NCBI GenBank assembly: GCA_951812725.1
Contig: OX638330.1
Span: 2,790,001 to 2,854,000, forward strand
Length of the DNA: 64,000 bases
Source of the DNA: an uncultured Caldilineaceae bacterium
Lineage (GTDB): Bacteria > Chloroflexota > Anaerolineae > Caldilineales > Caldilineaceae
Direction: 5' to 3'
This document shows positions 43,836 through 53,123 of the stretch, one piece after another (the first letter of the stretch is position 1; each line of letters opens with the position of its first letter). Position numbers and translations under genes: made by a program. The notes beneath the pieces are model-generated. The model had not been told where the DNA came from and did no database searches. It worked only from the letters and a program-made list of their open reading frames with translations.

Positions 43836-44426
43836 CTACTTCAAAGAATGACGATAGACAGAGGGCAAAAGTTCCCCGTGTTTGCCAAGGTAGTCGCGAA
43901 CTCGACCGCGGGCGCGGTTGATCCGAGATTTTACCGTTCCCACGGCCGCGCTGGTGATTTCTGCGATTTCCTCGTAAGCGTAGCCTTCGACATCGCGCAG
44001 GACGATAGCAGTGCGCAGGACTTCCGGCAGAGAAGAGATCGCGGATATTATCAACTCCTGGAGCTCGCGCCTTTCGGCGAATTCGTGGGGCGATTCGCTG
44101 CGGTCGGTGAGTTGGACAACGTAGTCCTCATCGACGGGCATATCATCGAGGCTTTCGGTGCGCTTTCGCTGGCGGCTTCGCAGATGGTCGTAACAGGTGT
44201 TTACGACAATTCGCATCAGCCAACTTTTGAAGCTACCGCCTCGGTATTTCTCCAAGGCGCGAAAGGCCTTAATGAAACTGTCCTGCAGGGCATCGGCGGC
44301 AGAATCCGGATCATCAAGCAGGCGGTAGGCGACTCCATAGCCAAGCCCTTGGTATTCTATAACCAATTGGTTGAACGCTTCCAAGTCGCCTTGAAGCGAG
44401 AGTTCTATTAGTTTGTCCTGATCCAT
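43836..44426 (-). CDS. ECF-type RNA polymerase sigma factor
   Basis: A 196-residue extracytoplasmic-function sigma factor. Region 2 is seen in FNQLVIEYQGLGYGVAYRLL and DALQDSFIKAFRAL with SFKSWLMRIVVNTCYDHLR, which bind the -10 element. Region 4 is SLPEVLRTAIVLRDVEGYAYEEIAEIT with GTVKSRINRARGRVRDYL, the helix-turn-helix for the -35. The anti-sigma gene follows 134 bases downstream on the same strand and Fpg after that, so the set is probably induced together by envelope or oxidative stress (inference). Confidence 0.93.
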   Translation of the reverse strand: MDQDKLIELSLQGDLEAFNQLVIEYQGLGYGVAYRLLDDPDSAADALQDSFIKAFRALEKYRGGSFKSWLMRIVVNTCYDHLRSRQRKRTESLDDMPVDEDYVVQLTDRSESPHEFAERRELQELIISAISSLPEVLRTAIVLRDVEGYAYEEIAEITSAAVGTVKSRINRARGRVRDYLGKHGELLPSVYRHSLK

Positions 44427-44580
44427 GCACAGCCCGCTTTGGCACCTTGTCAGTGAACCGACTTACAGGGAGGCGAGCGAAGAACGGGACTTCGTTCGCA
44501 ACACGGCGTTTCGATTCGTCTTATGTACCGCCGGTTGGAGTATAACCATAGAGGCGGCTGCTAGCGCAATTGCCGGATAT

Positions 44581-44610
44581 TTGACTGAAACTTGCGCCAA
44601 CGGCTATAAT
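44581..44610 (+). promoter_or_regulatory. Sigma-70 promoter of tRNA-Leu
   Basis: TTGACT (44581-44586), an 18-base spacer and a perfect TATAAT (44605-44610). The expected transcription start, about 44617, lies within a few bases of the tRNA 5' end at 44619. Confidence 0.75.
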
Positions 44611-44618
44611 TTTTGCAA

Positions 44619-44703
<85 letters not shown>

Positions 44704-45450
44704 GATTGAGGAAGAGATTCCCCCACCTACAGAGCAGGATTCAGCCAGAATGTCCCCCGGTAACCCGGTCGGGGAGCGGGCCAGAGGTGTGGAGAACTTC
44801 CTCCCTCCGACGGTCTGCTTTGAATGCAGGCCGTTTTTCGTTCCGCTGTTTCCTGCTTTCGAATCCTGTATTCCTAGTATTATATCAGGAGCGCGGCTGA
44901 TTCTCCATTATGCTTATAACATCCTATCACTCTCATTCAGTAATCTTCAAGACTGGCTTTCCTCCTTGGACAGAGGGGTAAGATTGAGATGTCTCGAGGC
45001 GGTGCGCTGTGGTTTCGCCAGGACAACCAAGGGTCGTTATTTCTTTTGCTGACGGAATTGCAGCCGATGCGGGATGTTTAACTGAGAAATTGGCGACCCC
45101 CAGCGGCATGAGCTATACATTTGTTTGCAGGGTCGTACATTGACCTACGCAGGGCTAGAGGAAAGGTGTCGACGTTTCATCACCAGGGTCAAGCGCTCGA
45201 GATGAAGGCAGCTGCGAGGGGTGCCTCAGGGGATGGAGTGGAATTGTAACGTTGATGACCCCTAGAAGCTGGCAATTGTCTGAGTGACTTTCAGCACATT
45301 TTGCAACCCTGATGAACCTGCAGGCGACGCCGCCTTCCTCAAACAGGCGGCATTCTTGCTGTTTTTCAACAAGCATTGGGGATAGTCTACTCGTTCTGGC
45401 ACAATATGAGTTGACTTTGGCGCAGAATATCGTGTCCGAAAGGAGTTTTC
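44704..45450. other. Gap between tRNA-Leu and the cyclic-nucleotide-binding protein gene
   Basis: Apart from the terminator at 44810, I see no gene, repeat or RNA motif in this stretch of about 750 bases. A 7-bp inverted repeat (GCCGCCT / AGGCGGC, about 45335-45357) is present but lacks an adjacent T tract. Confidence 0.4.
44810..44839 (+). terminator. Rho-independent terminator after tRNA-Leu
   Basis: ACGGTCTGC (44810-44818) pairs with GCAGGCCGT (44826-44834), including one G-T pair, around a 7-base loop TTTGAAT. It is followed by a run of T to 44838. Confidence 0.75.
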
Positions 45451-47328
45451 ATGTCTGTTGAATTTCTACGCGCAACGCCTCTTTTTCACGATTTGTCAGA
45501 TGCGGAGTTGGGACAAGTCGTTTCGATCCTTCGCGAGGACAGTCAGCCGGGCGGCGCTACGATCTTCCGAAGCGATGAGACCTGCAGTGAGCTCTATTTG
45601 GTACGGAACGGTTATGTGCGCTTGTTTGACTCCTACGGCTCGGTTCTGGCGACGCTTGGGCCTGGAAGCCTGTTAGGCGAAGCAGAGTTTTTGCGGGGTC
45701 TGGCTCACAATACAAGTGCGGTCGCGGCTTCTGATGTACACGTTTGGGTATTGCCCGATACCGACCTGCGCCAACTGCTTCAGAGTCATTATGGGATCGG
45801 CATAAAACTCAGCCAGAATTTTGGTGAACAGATTTCGCAGCTGGAAGACTACCTAGTGGAACAGCTCGTCAAGACCGAGGCGCTGCGAAGTCTGCCCCAG
45901 CAGGTGACAGGTCCGATGGCGCGTAGCATGCAGCCCCACCAGCTGCTGCGCGGCGGCTTCCTTTATAAGAGCGGTCAGAAGGCAGAGGCGCTCTACCTGT
46001 TGGAAATTGGGGCGCTGGAGTTGCAGCCCGCTCCTACGCCGGAGGAGCCGGGCCCAACTGCAAGACTTGTCGAACCGGGAAATCTGTTCGGTGTCCTGCC
46101 TTTGTTGACGAATAAGCCGTATGATTCCAGCGCATTTGCGGTAGACGACTGCCTGATCTGGATGCTGCCCGCGGCAACTTTTTACAGTTTGAGCAGCCAG
46201 TATCCTGTGCTGCGTCGAACATTGGGCCGACACAGCCGGAGCAGCCTGAGTGTAACCGACCAGACGCAGGCGGTGGTGCGGTTGGCGCAGACGCCCCTGT
46301 TTGGGCATTTGGAACCGGTCAATCTGCACGCCATCGTGCAGAAGCTCGTTCTCCAGCATGTTCCTTCGGGGGAATCGATCTACCGGCTGGGTGAAAGCAG
46401 CGATGCACTCTTTCTGGTAGACCAGGGCGAGGTTGAACTGACAGCGGAAAACGAGAGCGGCGTACTGCAAGAGTTGGCCCGGGAGGGTGTTGGCAGCTAT
46501 TTTGGGGCGATGGGCCTGCTGACCGGTGAGGACCGCGTGGAAAATGCCACTGCTGTAAGAAACACGAATTTGTGGGTGCTATACAGATCGGATCTCGAAG
46601 AACTGGCTGGACGGGTCCCGGCGATTGGAGAGGCACTGGACGAGGCGTTGGCCGCCGAATCTTCTCCTCGGCGGGAGTCAGTTAATGAGGAAAGATTGCG
46701 CCGTATTCCACTGTTAACGGATCTCAGGGTCGAAGAACTGCGGGAGGTCGCCCGTCATCTGCGCCATGCCCGCGTTGACAGAGGGGAGCAGGTATTCCGG
46801 GCGGGGGCACCCAGCGATGCTCTTTACTTCATCGAGAGAGGAGTCGTCCGTCTGCAGACACTGAATGGCGCGGGCAGTTGGACGCGCGGCGAGGGCGAAA
46901 TCTTTGGGGAAAAGGCGATTCTGTCGGACGAGCCGTACGGTCAAAGCGCGTTCGCGGAGACCGACGTAGAGCTGCTCTATATCGAACAACCGGGATTGGA
47001 TTTTCTGAAGTCGAGGCTGCCTTCGGTTGCCACGGAGCTGCATCGAATACTAAGCCAGCCTGCTGGCGGACAGGAAGCCTTTGCGGGGGCTCCGCCGCAA
47101 CGGTCGGACACCGAACAGGAATATGTGGCTCCGGCGGGGCCAGCGCAACGCCGGCGCGATGCAGCCTATGCAGAGGAAGTTCCGCCGTCTGGCGGCGGTG
47201 GCGGGGGCTGGTTTAACAATCTCACCCTGTGGGGGAAGGTACGTTTGGTGCTTGTCGTGCTGCTGCTGGCGTACCTCGGCTTTGTCGCCTTACCTGGTAT
47301 GCTTGGAAACCTTGGTAACCTTTTCTGA
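45451..47328 (+). CDS. Membrane-anchored protein with four cyclic-nucleotide-binding-type domains
   Basis: A 625-residue protein made of four consecutive CNB (CRP/cNMP-binding) folds at about 7-125, 145-255, 280-395 and 425-540. Each opens with a helix of the LFHDLSDAELGQVV type and has the LYLVRNGYVRL and GSLLGEAEFL-like strands. The first (PGSLLGEAEFLRG) and fourth (GEIFGEKAILSDE) keep a recognisable phosphate-binding-cassette-like stretch; the others are diverged. A Pro/Gly-rich linker leads to one transmembrane helix at about 597-617 and a short tail, so the sensor domains face the cytoplasm with a C-terminal anchor. No DNA-binding or enzyme domain is present. AAAGGAG precedes the ATG. 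The role is unknown; a membrane scaffold or nucleotide sensor is plausible. Confidence 0.8.
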   Translation: MSVEFLRATPLFHDLSDAELGQVVSILREDSQPGGATIFRSDETCSELYLVRNGYVRLFDSYGSVLATLGPGSLLGEAEFLRGLAHNTSAVAASDVHVWVLPDTDLRQLLQSHYGIGIKLSQNFGEQISQLEDYLVEQLVKTEALRSLPQQVTGPMARSMQPHQLLRGGFLYKSGQKAEALYLLEIGALELQPAPTPEEPGPTARLVEPGNLFGVLPLLTNKPYDSSAFAVDDCLIWMLPAATFYSLSSQYPVLRRTLGRHSRSSLSVTDQTQAVVRLAQTPLFGHLEPVNLHAIVQKLVLQHVPSGESIYRLGESSDALFLVDQGEVELTAENESGVLQELAREGVGSYFGAMGLLTGEDRVENATAVRNTNLWVLYRSDLEELAGRVPAIGEALDEALAAESSPRRESVNEERLRRIPLLTDLRVEELREVARHLRHARVDRGEQVFRAGAPSDALYFIERGVVRLQTLNGAGSWTRGEGEIFGEKAILSDEPYGQSAFAETDVELLYIEQPGLDFLKSRLPSVATELHRILSQPAGGQEAFAGAPPQRSDTEQEYVAPAGPAQRRRDAAYAEEVPPSGGGGGGWFNNLTLWGKVRLVLVVLLLAYLGFVALPGMLGNLGNLF

Positions 47329-47405
47329 GCTGGGGCGCCTGCTACTGCGGCACAACTGTCGAAGGCTGAACCTCCTTCAATTGTGAAGCGCAACGCGGAC
47401 CTCTT

Positions 47406-48452
47406 TCACCAGCCTTTAGCGAGGACCGGCCACTCCAGTTCGACCTCGCCGCTTCTGTGGCCGACGATGCGCGGGAAAAGGTTATTTGAAACGCAACAGT
47501 GATTGACCAGGACGCTGACCCGTTCACCGATCTCCGGCTTGCGGTCACAGCGCGAAACATCCACGTGGCCGTGTTCCTCTGAGAGCTTAAAGATTTCAGC
47601 CTGCGGATACTCGACAATCAAGCCGTGTCCCGGCGTCTGGCGGGCGCTGTCCGCGGCCAGTGATTTGCTGCCTGAATCGAGCACAACCCTGTCCTCGGTC
47701 GGCCGGCTGACGACGGTCGCGAGCACAAAGTATGAGCAGTCGTCGAGCGCCATGACACCTGCATCGACCAGGTTGCGGTCGCCGTAGACGTACATGCCGG
47801 CGCGGTGTTCGGTGAACTGGGTGAACTCGTGGGCTTGCCACATTACGAACGAACTGCCACCGCTTACGCGCTCAACGGCCAGCCCGTCCTGGGCAAGCTG
47901 CATCTTTGCCTCGCCCATGAACGCGTTGGACTCCGGGTTAGAGGGATATACCATGAGACCGCCGAAATGGAGATTGGGCGCGCTGTCGATTTGGCGGGCC
48001 AGTTCGCGAACACCTTCTGGTGTGGTCACGCCGCAACGCTCATAGCCGCCGTCCATCTCAATCAGGACCGGCAGGACGGTGCCTTCGGCTGCAGCCGCCT
48101 CGGCGTAACCGGAGACGGTGCGGGCGGAGTCTGCGGTGACGCTCATCTTGGCGCGGCGGGCCAAGAGCATCAGCCGTTTCAGTTTCGCATCGCTGAGCAG
48201 ATTGTAGGGCAGAAAGATATCTCGAATGCCGGTGCTGCACATTACCTCAGCTTCGCTCAGGGTTTGGCAGGTGATGCCGACGGCGCCGGCTTCCAGCTGC
48301 ATATGTGCAATTGCCGGGATGCGATGCGTCTTGATATGGGGCCGGTTATCGATGTCGTGGCTGGCCAGGTATTTCTGCAGATGGTCGATGTTGACGGAAA
48401 GGCGGTCCAGATCGACGACGGCGACGGGGGTCTCAAGTTCCTCGATGCGCAT
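47406..48452 (-). CDS. D-threonine aldolase / D-serine dehydratase-like PLP enzyme
   Basis: A fold-type III (alanine-racemase-like) PLP enzyme, 348 residues. The N-terminus TPVAVVDLDRLSVNIDHLQ and the Schiff-base lysine in RPHIKTHRIP match the D-threonine aldolase/DSD1 family. LIEMDGGYERCG and GGSSF form the phosphate-binding side, and HCCVSNNLFPR near the C-terminus is the family's metal-site region (His and Cys). It should cleave or dehydrate a beta-hydroxy D-amino acid. It starts 5 bases after the stop of the small membrane protein gene and is coupled to it (GAGGT-TAA-ATG arrangement). It converges on the CNB-domain gene. Confidence 0.85.
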   Translation of the reverse strand: MRIEELETPVAVVDLDRLSVNIDHLQKYLASHDIDNRPHIKTHRIPAIAHMQLEAGAVGITCQTLSEAEVMCSTGIRDIFLPYNLLSDAKLKRLMLLARRAKMSVTADSARTVSGYAEAAAAEGTVLPVLIEMDGGYERCGVTTPEGVRELARQIDSAPNLHFGGLMVYPSNPESNAFMGEAKMQLAQDGLAVERVSGGSSFVMWQAHEFTQFTEHRAGMYVYGDRNLVDAGVMALDDCSYFVLATVVSRPTEDRVVLDSGSKSLAADSARQTPGHGLIVEYPQAEIFKLSEEHGHVDVSRCDRKPEIGERVSVLVNHCCVSNNLFPRIVGHRSGEVELEWPVLAKGW

Positions 48453-48456
48453 GACA

Positions 48457-48792
48457 TTACCTCGTTTGCAAGTAGAGCAACACGATCAGGATCACTTCTA
48501 CGGCCTTCGTAAGCAAGCCTATGCCGCTGTCCAATGGATTCTGATTTACGACAAAATATAAGACTATCGTAATCGCGGTATAGGCGACCAAGGCCCAACG
48601 GAAGTGCGTCCGCCAGTCGGCAAATTGTGGGAGCAGGTAGAGCCCAACGACAAGTGCGATAAAGCCAAGACCGTTGAGAATGAATATCAGGATCCCACCC
48701 TGGACACCCAGGAACAGATGGATCAAGGCGGTCAGAAGCGCGAGCCCTGTAATACGAAACGACTGTGAATCCAATGAACGCAACTCGTTCAT
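48457..48792 (-). CDS. Small membrane protein, four transmembrane segments
   Basis: A 111-residue protein that I cannot assign to a family. After a short N-terminus it has four hydrophobic segments (ALLTALIHLFLGVQGG, FILNGLGFIALVVGLYLL, FRWALVAYTAITIVLYFVV and AVEVILIVLLYL). The ATG at 48792 has AAGGAG about 11 bases upstream; the frame extends further but without a better start. It lies immediately before the D-threonine aldolase-like gene, probably in one operon. Confidence 0.65.
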   Translation of the reverse strand: MNELRSLDSQSFRITGLALLTALIHLFLGVQGGILIFILNGLGFIALVVGLYLLPQFADWRTHFRWALVAYTAITIVLYFVVNQNPLDSGIGLLTKAVEVILIVLLYLQTR

Positions 48793-48884
48793 GATCTTCC
48801 GTCTCCTTGGATAAGGCCAACATTGGCGTTCCGCCGCATGGGGGAGGACAGACTTCACTATGATTGCATAAACTTGGATTTCTT

Positions 48885-49394
48885 ACAACGCTTGTTTTGA
48901 GGGGGCGCGGAACTGCAGGGGTCGGGGGTCAGGGGTCAGGGGTCAGGGGTCAGGGGACAATGACTTCTGCGGTTGGAGGTCGGTGGTCGGTGGGTTGAAG
49001 CGACAAGTGGGGGAGGAGACACTGTTGGCTAGACACGCTGCTGGAGCCGCACGGCTGGAATGAGCGCATAAGGTCGGTGAGGCATGTTTTTGTAGGGGGG
49101 CGTTGCGGGGGCGCGGAACTGCAGTGGTCAGGGGTCAGTAACTTCTGCGTTTGGAGGTCGGTGGGTGGTGGGTTGAAGCGGCGAAAGGGGGAGTAGACTC
49201 CGTTCGCCAGACACGATGCTGGGGAAGAGTAAACACGGTCGGTGAGGGATGGTTTTGTAGGGGGGCGTTGCGGGGGCGCAGCCCCTGCACAAGGGAGGCC
49301 GCTTGCGGCCGACCGCCCATAACATGAACGGAAGAGAGATACACTTTCGATGGCTTCAACTCGGGTTGCGAGTTTATTGCGGCTGGGTAGTTAC
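48885..49394. mobile_element. MITE-family composite, copy 5 (left end missing)
   Basis: A mosaic of repeat modules: a GGTCAGG heptamer run (about 48920-48955), two copies of the AACTTCTGCGG...GTTGAAGCG tandem unit (about 48960 and 49138), a complete structured core (49237-49314), a right arm and the right terminal repeat GGCTGGGTAGTTAC (49381-49394). No left terminal repeat is found; the left side begins inside the GGGGGCGCGG segment. Confidence 0.65.
49237..49314. repeat. Structured GC-rich core of the MITE family (copy 5)
   Basis: GGTCGG (49237-49242) can pair with CCGACC (49309-49314). The inner hairpins are GGGGC-GCA-GCCCC and GGCCGC-TT-GCGGCC. Confidence 0.6.
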
Positions 49395-49450
49395 CTTGAA
49401 ACAGGTATGCGTTGGGAATGACCTGCATTTGAAGGGGGGGTTTGCGACAG

Positions 49451-50608
49451 TTACATTTCGGCGGCGCCGACTCGCAGCCAGCGTTCTTCCGGGACCCAGA
49501 GGGTGAAATGGCCGCTGCCGAGAATGAGGAGGAGGGAAGCCAGGACGAGCAAGGTCAGGCCGAGCCATGGCTGACCGCCGAAGGTGAAGTAGACGAAAGT
49601 GGCGGCATGTACGAGCCCAGCCGCGGTCCGGGCACCGAACCCGGCCAAGGCTGCCAAGCCGCCGACGGCGCCAACTATAACGACGGGCCAGATCCACGCT
49701 GCTGGCAGAGCGGGCTCGCCGGCGAGGACAGCGGAGGCCAAGAGGGAAACCAGGGCGGCGATTGCTATTCGCAGGCCGATGGGCATCCAGGCGAAGGCCC
49801 ACATTTTGAGGCGGGCGCGCCAATGGATGTAGAGGGTGCTGTCGGGCAGCAGCCAGCCGATGGTTACGAGCCAGTCGCGTGCAAAACTGAGGGTAACGGC
49901 GGCGCCGAAAACGGCACCAACAGCATACGTGACGGGCGGCTCAAAGATCGGCCAGAGCACGGTACACAGAAAGATCATCAGGAGACCGGCGATGACGCGG
50001 CGCTGGTCACTGTTGGTCATCTGGTGGTTGGGTAATATCATCCGTGTGCGCCACTTCATTCCCCAGACAAACAGGGGACGAGCGGCCGCCACCAGGAGGA
50101 AAAGCAGGGGCAACTGCCCGTACTGGACGGCCAGCGCGCAGGCCACGAGGACTCCCAGGCCGTCAAACTCCATGTCGAGCGTTTCGCCCAGCCGCGTTAC
50201 GCGCCTGGATCTGCGGGCCAGGTAGCCGTCAAACACGTCTGCAATGCTGGCTCCGATGTAGAGCAGGGCGGGCAGCCAGTCCATCAGGCCGCCGGGCCGG
50301 GGCATTAGCAGAAAGCCTGCCATCCAGGCGTAGGCGATGCCGCGAAAGATGGTCAGGCGGTTGGCCGGTCCCAGGTCGGGGTAGAGATCCTCGTTGTCGG
50401 GGGCGTGGTTCTGGTCGATGACGCGTCGCAGAAACCAGAAGACGCCGGCGACGAAGAGGGCGGAGATCATAAGCCAGCGGCGGGTGCTGAAATCCGGATT
50501 CTGGGCTGTCAGGCGCAGCAGCAGCACACCGAACAGCAGCGTCAGGCTGCAAAACAGAGTAAGCCGCCGGATCTGTTTCTGAAGCTGCAAGACTTTTTCG
50601 TCAGCCAT
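49451..50608 (-). CDS. CDP-alcohol phosphatidyltransferase family membrane protein
   Basis: A 385-residue integral membrane enzyme that should transfer a phosphatidyl group from CDP-diacylglycerol to an alcohol. The complete family signature is present: DVFDGYLAR, eight residues, then G, three, D, three, D (RLGETLDMEFD). The catalytic domain is central (about 85-250), flanked by extra transmembrane helices at both ends, so the protein is about twice the size of PgsA. The acceptor alcohol is unknown. AAGGAA lies 7 bases before the ATG. It stands alone beside a mobile-repeat cluster. Confidence 0.86.
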   Translation of the reverse strand: MADEKVLQLQKQIRRLTLFCSLTLLFGVLLLRLTAQNPDFSTRRWLMISALFVAGVFWFLRRVIDQNHAPDNEDLYPDLGPANRLTIFRGIAYAWMAGFLLMPRPGGLMDWLPALLYIGASIADVFDGYLARRSRRVTRLGETLDMEFDGLGVLVACALAVQYGQLPLLFLLVAAARPLFVWGMKWRTRMILPNHQMTNSDQRRVIAGLLMIFLCTVLWPIFEPPVTYAVGAVFGAAVTLSFARDWLVTIGWLLPDSTLYIHWRARLKMWAFAWMPIGLRIAIAALVSLLASAVLAGEPALPAAWIWPVVIVGAVGGLAALAGFGARTAAGLVHAATFVYFTFGGQPWLGLTLLVLASLLLILGSGHFTLWVPEERWLRVGAAEM

Positions 50609-50726
50609 TCGTGTTCCTTTTCCGCCTCTAAATTGTGCTTACGCAGGCCACCATAGCACAGTTTTACAGGTCGCTCAACGAAAGAGGGGCCAGGCGGCAA
50701 GGCAGCCGCAATTGATTTCGGGCACC

Positions 50727-50758
50727 TCATTAGACTGCGAAGGGCGCCCACAAGGGGC
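50727..50758. repeat. Short inverted repeat of the GGGCGCC family
   Basis: GGGCGCC and GGCGCCC form a 7-bp stem around CACAAGG. A degenerate relative, CCCACAAGGGGCACCTC, lies at about 35150 beside an ISAs1 remnant, so this is probably a dispersed relic rather than a terminator (no T tract). Confidence 0.4.
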
Positions 50759-50864
50759 GCCCCTATCCGAAACGGGCGGCCTCAGCTAGCTTTTTCTGTG
50801 TGGATGCAGTTGCTTTTGGCAGGGCCGGTCGTTTCGGACCGATTCGTTCGGTCTCATTCTCTTG

Positions 50865-50873
50865 TGCTATGAT
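50865..50873 (+). promoter_or_regulatory. Candidate extended -10 promoter for glycogen synthase
   Basis: TGCTATGAT matches an extended -10 (TGnTATAAT with one mismatch) about 35 bases before the start codon. No good -35 is seen at the usual distance, as is common with extended -10 promoters. Confidence 0.35.
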
Positions 50874-50906
50874 TGGGCAGATTTACATTCGTAAATGGAG
50901 AATCAG

Positions 50907-52796
50907 GTGTCAAAAACCATCCCGCTTGTGATCCATGCCACTCATGAAGCCGGCGCGAAAGTCGGCGGTATCGGCTCCGTTCTGGACGGAATACTGAGCA
51001 CAAAATCATATAACGAGCAGGTTGAGCGGACGATACTGGTCGGCCCCATGTTCGGCGGGGATTCTCTGCAGATGGACCGGTTGAATGACCCGTTGGGGGG
51101 AGTTGAGGTCCTCTACAGCAGTTTGCATGGCATTTTCTATGGTGTCAGCGAGGAGGTCCAGCTGGGTCTGAGAGCGGTTGAGCAGACGTTTCAGGTGGCG
51201 CTGCTCTATGGGCGGCGACAGTTTGGTGATGTAGAGCACGAGATTCTGCTGGTTGATGCCAGCAACCCGCATATGGATCACGTTGCGAGTTTCTGCTACT
51301 TTCTGTGGGAAAACTACGGCATCGAAAGCCATCGTTACGACTATGATAACGAGTACAATCTCTATGTCACTATTGCACAGCCGCTGTTTTCAGGTCTTAA
51401 GGCGTTAGGGGTTGACGAAGGATTGACGCCACACGAGCGGGTAATTGTCGCGCATGAATGGCTGGGACTGCCGGTGGTCTTCGCGGCGCAGATTAACGAG
51501 CCGGAGCAGTGGCGCACGGTGTTCTATGCGCATGAGGCGGCGACGGCTCGCCTGTTGGTGGAAAGCCATGGCGGCCACGATACCCGGTTTTACAACGCCC
51601 TTTTGCGCGCCAGGGAGTCCCATTTGCCGCTGGATACTGTTTTTGGGGACCAGGGCGCCTATTACAAGCACGCAATTGTTCGACAGGCGGTTCACTGCGA
51701 TGCGATATTCGCGGTCGGCGACTCAGTCCGAGAAGAGCTGCGTTTCATGGGCGGTTATTTTACCAACTACGACATCGATCTTGTCTATAACGGAACAGGT
51801 GCAGAGGATATCTCGGTTGCGGACCGGCTGGACTCGAAGCGCCGCCTGCAGGATTACTGCCGCACATTGCTCGGCTACAAACCGGATTACATTTTTACTC
51901 ACGTGGCCAGGATGGTCGTCTCAAAAGCATTGTGGCGCGACGTGAGGGTAATGAACCATCTGGACAGGCTGCTGCGATCAGCGGGAAAGAAGGCAGTGCT
52001 GTTCGTGCTCGCCACCAGTGAGCCGGCCGGCCGCCAACCCGAGTTGGTGGAGAGCTGGGAAAAGCAGTATGACTGGCCCGTGGGTCATCGCGCAGACAAT
52101 GGCGATCTGATTGGAGAGGAATCACACTTCTTTTTTGCCGACGTCGAACCATTCAACCACTCTGCTCACAACAGCCGGATCGTGTTGGTAAACCAGTTTG
52201 GATGGAGCAGGGGACGATGCGGCACACGCATGCCGGAAGCGATGGCGTTCAGCGACATTCGCCGCGGCAGCGATCTTGAGTTCGGGCAGAGCATCTACGA
52301 ACCGTTCGGAATTGCGCAGATTGAAGCGCTCGGCTTTGGGGCAATTTCCTGTGTCAGCAACGTGTGCGGCTGCATCGGCTTTGTGCAGCAGGCGGCGGAG
52401 GAGCTCGTTCAACAGGGCCTTCTGCCGGCGGGAAGGCGAGTAGACCAACTCGCGCCGGCTGACGATCGCATCATTCTGCCTAACGGCAGTGCGGCCAGTT
52501 CTGTCCTTGGCGACGAGGCCTTCCCGTTTGTGATTGCCGACTACATAGGTCTGCCGGATGGGCAGAAGCCGGGTTCCCCACAGGAAGCACTCGACATTGG
52601 CGGGGAGACCCGGTTGCGTATCGAGGAGCACAGCTCGGAAAGCACGGCGGGAAGGATTTTCGAGCGGCTGCCAAAGAGCCGCGAACAAATGGCCGAGATG
52701 ATCCGAATCGGCAGTGCCCTGGCGGGTAGCATGAGCTGGGATACGGTGGTGGAGGACAGCTTTCTGCCAGGACTGAAGAGGATCTGCAAGCAGTAG
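50907..52796 (+). CDS. Glycogen/starch synthase-like glycosyltransferase (GT5 type)
   Basis: A 629-residue GT-B enzyme predicted to extend alpha-1,4-glucan from a sugar nucleotide. The N-terminal domain has THEAGAKVGGIGSVLDG, the KxGG-like donor/acceptor motif of starch synthases, then VIVAHEWLGLPVVF and YAHEAATARLL. The C-terminal domain has YNGTGAEDI, HVARMVVSKALWRDV and EPFGIAQIEALGFG, the catalytic Glu region. It is longer than bacterial GlgA (about 480), as in GT5 forms of this phylum. GlgB follows downstream on the same strand. I prefer the GTG at 50907, preceded by GGAG; an ATG at 50895 gives 633 residues. Confidence 0.78.
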   Translation: MSKTIPLVIHATHEAGAKVGGIGSVLDGILSTKSYNEQVERTILVGPMFGGDSLQMDRLNDPLGGVEVLYSSLHGIFYGVSEEVQLGLRAVEQTFQVALLYGRRQFGDVEHEILLVDASNPHMDHVASFCYFLWENYGIESHRYDYDNEYNLYVTIAQPLFSGLKALGVDEGLTPHERVIVAHEWLGLPVVFAAQINEPEQWRTVFYAHEAATARLLVESHGGHDTRFYNALLRARESHLPLDTVFGDQGAYYKHAIVRQAVHCDAIFAVGDSVREELRFMGGYFTNYDIDLVYNGTGAEDISVADRLDSKRRLQDYCRTLLGYKPDYIFTHVARMVVSKALWRDVRVMNHLDRLLRSAGKKAVLFVLATSEPAGRQPELVESWEKQYDWPVGHRADNGDLIGEESHFFFADVEPFNHSAHNSRIVLVNQFGWSRGRCGTRMPEAMAFSDIRRGSDLEFGQSIYEPFGIAQIEALGFGAISCVSNVCGCIGFVQQAAEELVQQGLLPAGRRVDQLAPADDRIILPNGSAASSVLGDEAFPFVIADYIGLPDGQKPGSPQEALDIGGETRLRIEEHSSESTAGRIFERLPKSREQMAEMIRIGSALAGSMSWDTVVEDSFLPGLKRICKQ

Positions 52797-53123
52797 CCCC
52801 ACACCCCTACCAGTAGAACGCGCTGCAACATGCCAGATGGCTGAACTTCCGGCCATTCTTTTTCAGCTTTTTGCCGCGATGCCGCCTTGCAAGAATTTTG
52901 TTGTCGGTCGCTTTGCAACTATGGTGGGACAGCGGTTGCCGGGCGGGAAGGCCGCGGGAACTGCGTTGGTCAGGGGTCGGTTATCAGTGGGCGCAAAAAG
53001 GGGTGCGTCGCGAGAAGATCTTTCGCTTGCTCAGAACACTGTCTCAGATTGCCTGCTGGTGGATACGACCCTTGTATAGCCATAAAGCGGACCATTTTAC
53101 GGACGGATGGATAAGGAATTAAT
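52797..53123. other. Gap between glycogen synthase and glgB with a repeat fragment
   Basis: It contains a fragment resembling the MITE junction module (GGGAACTGCGTTGGTCAGGG, about 52957-52990). The rest shows nothing recognisable apart from the AAGGAA leader of glgB. Confidence 0.4.

Noticed and set aside
45335..45357. Rho-independent terminator
   Set aside because: The 7-bp stem is fine, but the T run begins about 10 bases away and no gene ends just upstream.
45155..45376. 73-residue minus-strand ORF in the gap before the CNB protein
   Set aside because: No ribosome binding site, no recognisable features, and it lies across the inverted repeat; it reads like random sequence.
50727..50758. 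Terminator between the phosphatidyltransferase and glycogen synthase genes
   Set aside because: The flanking genes start here rather than end (they are divergent), there is no T tract, and a relic of the same sequence occurs at about 35150.
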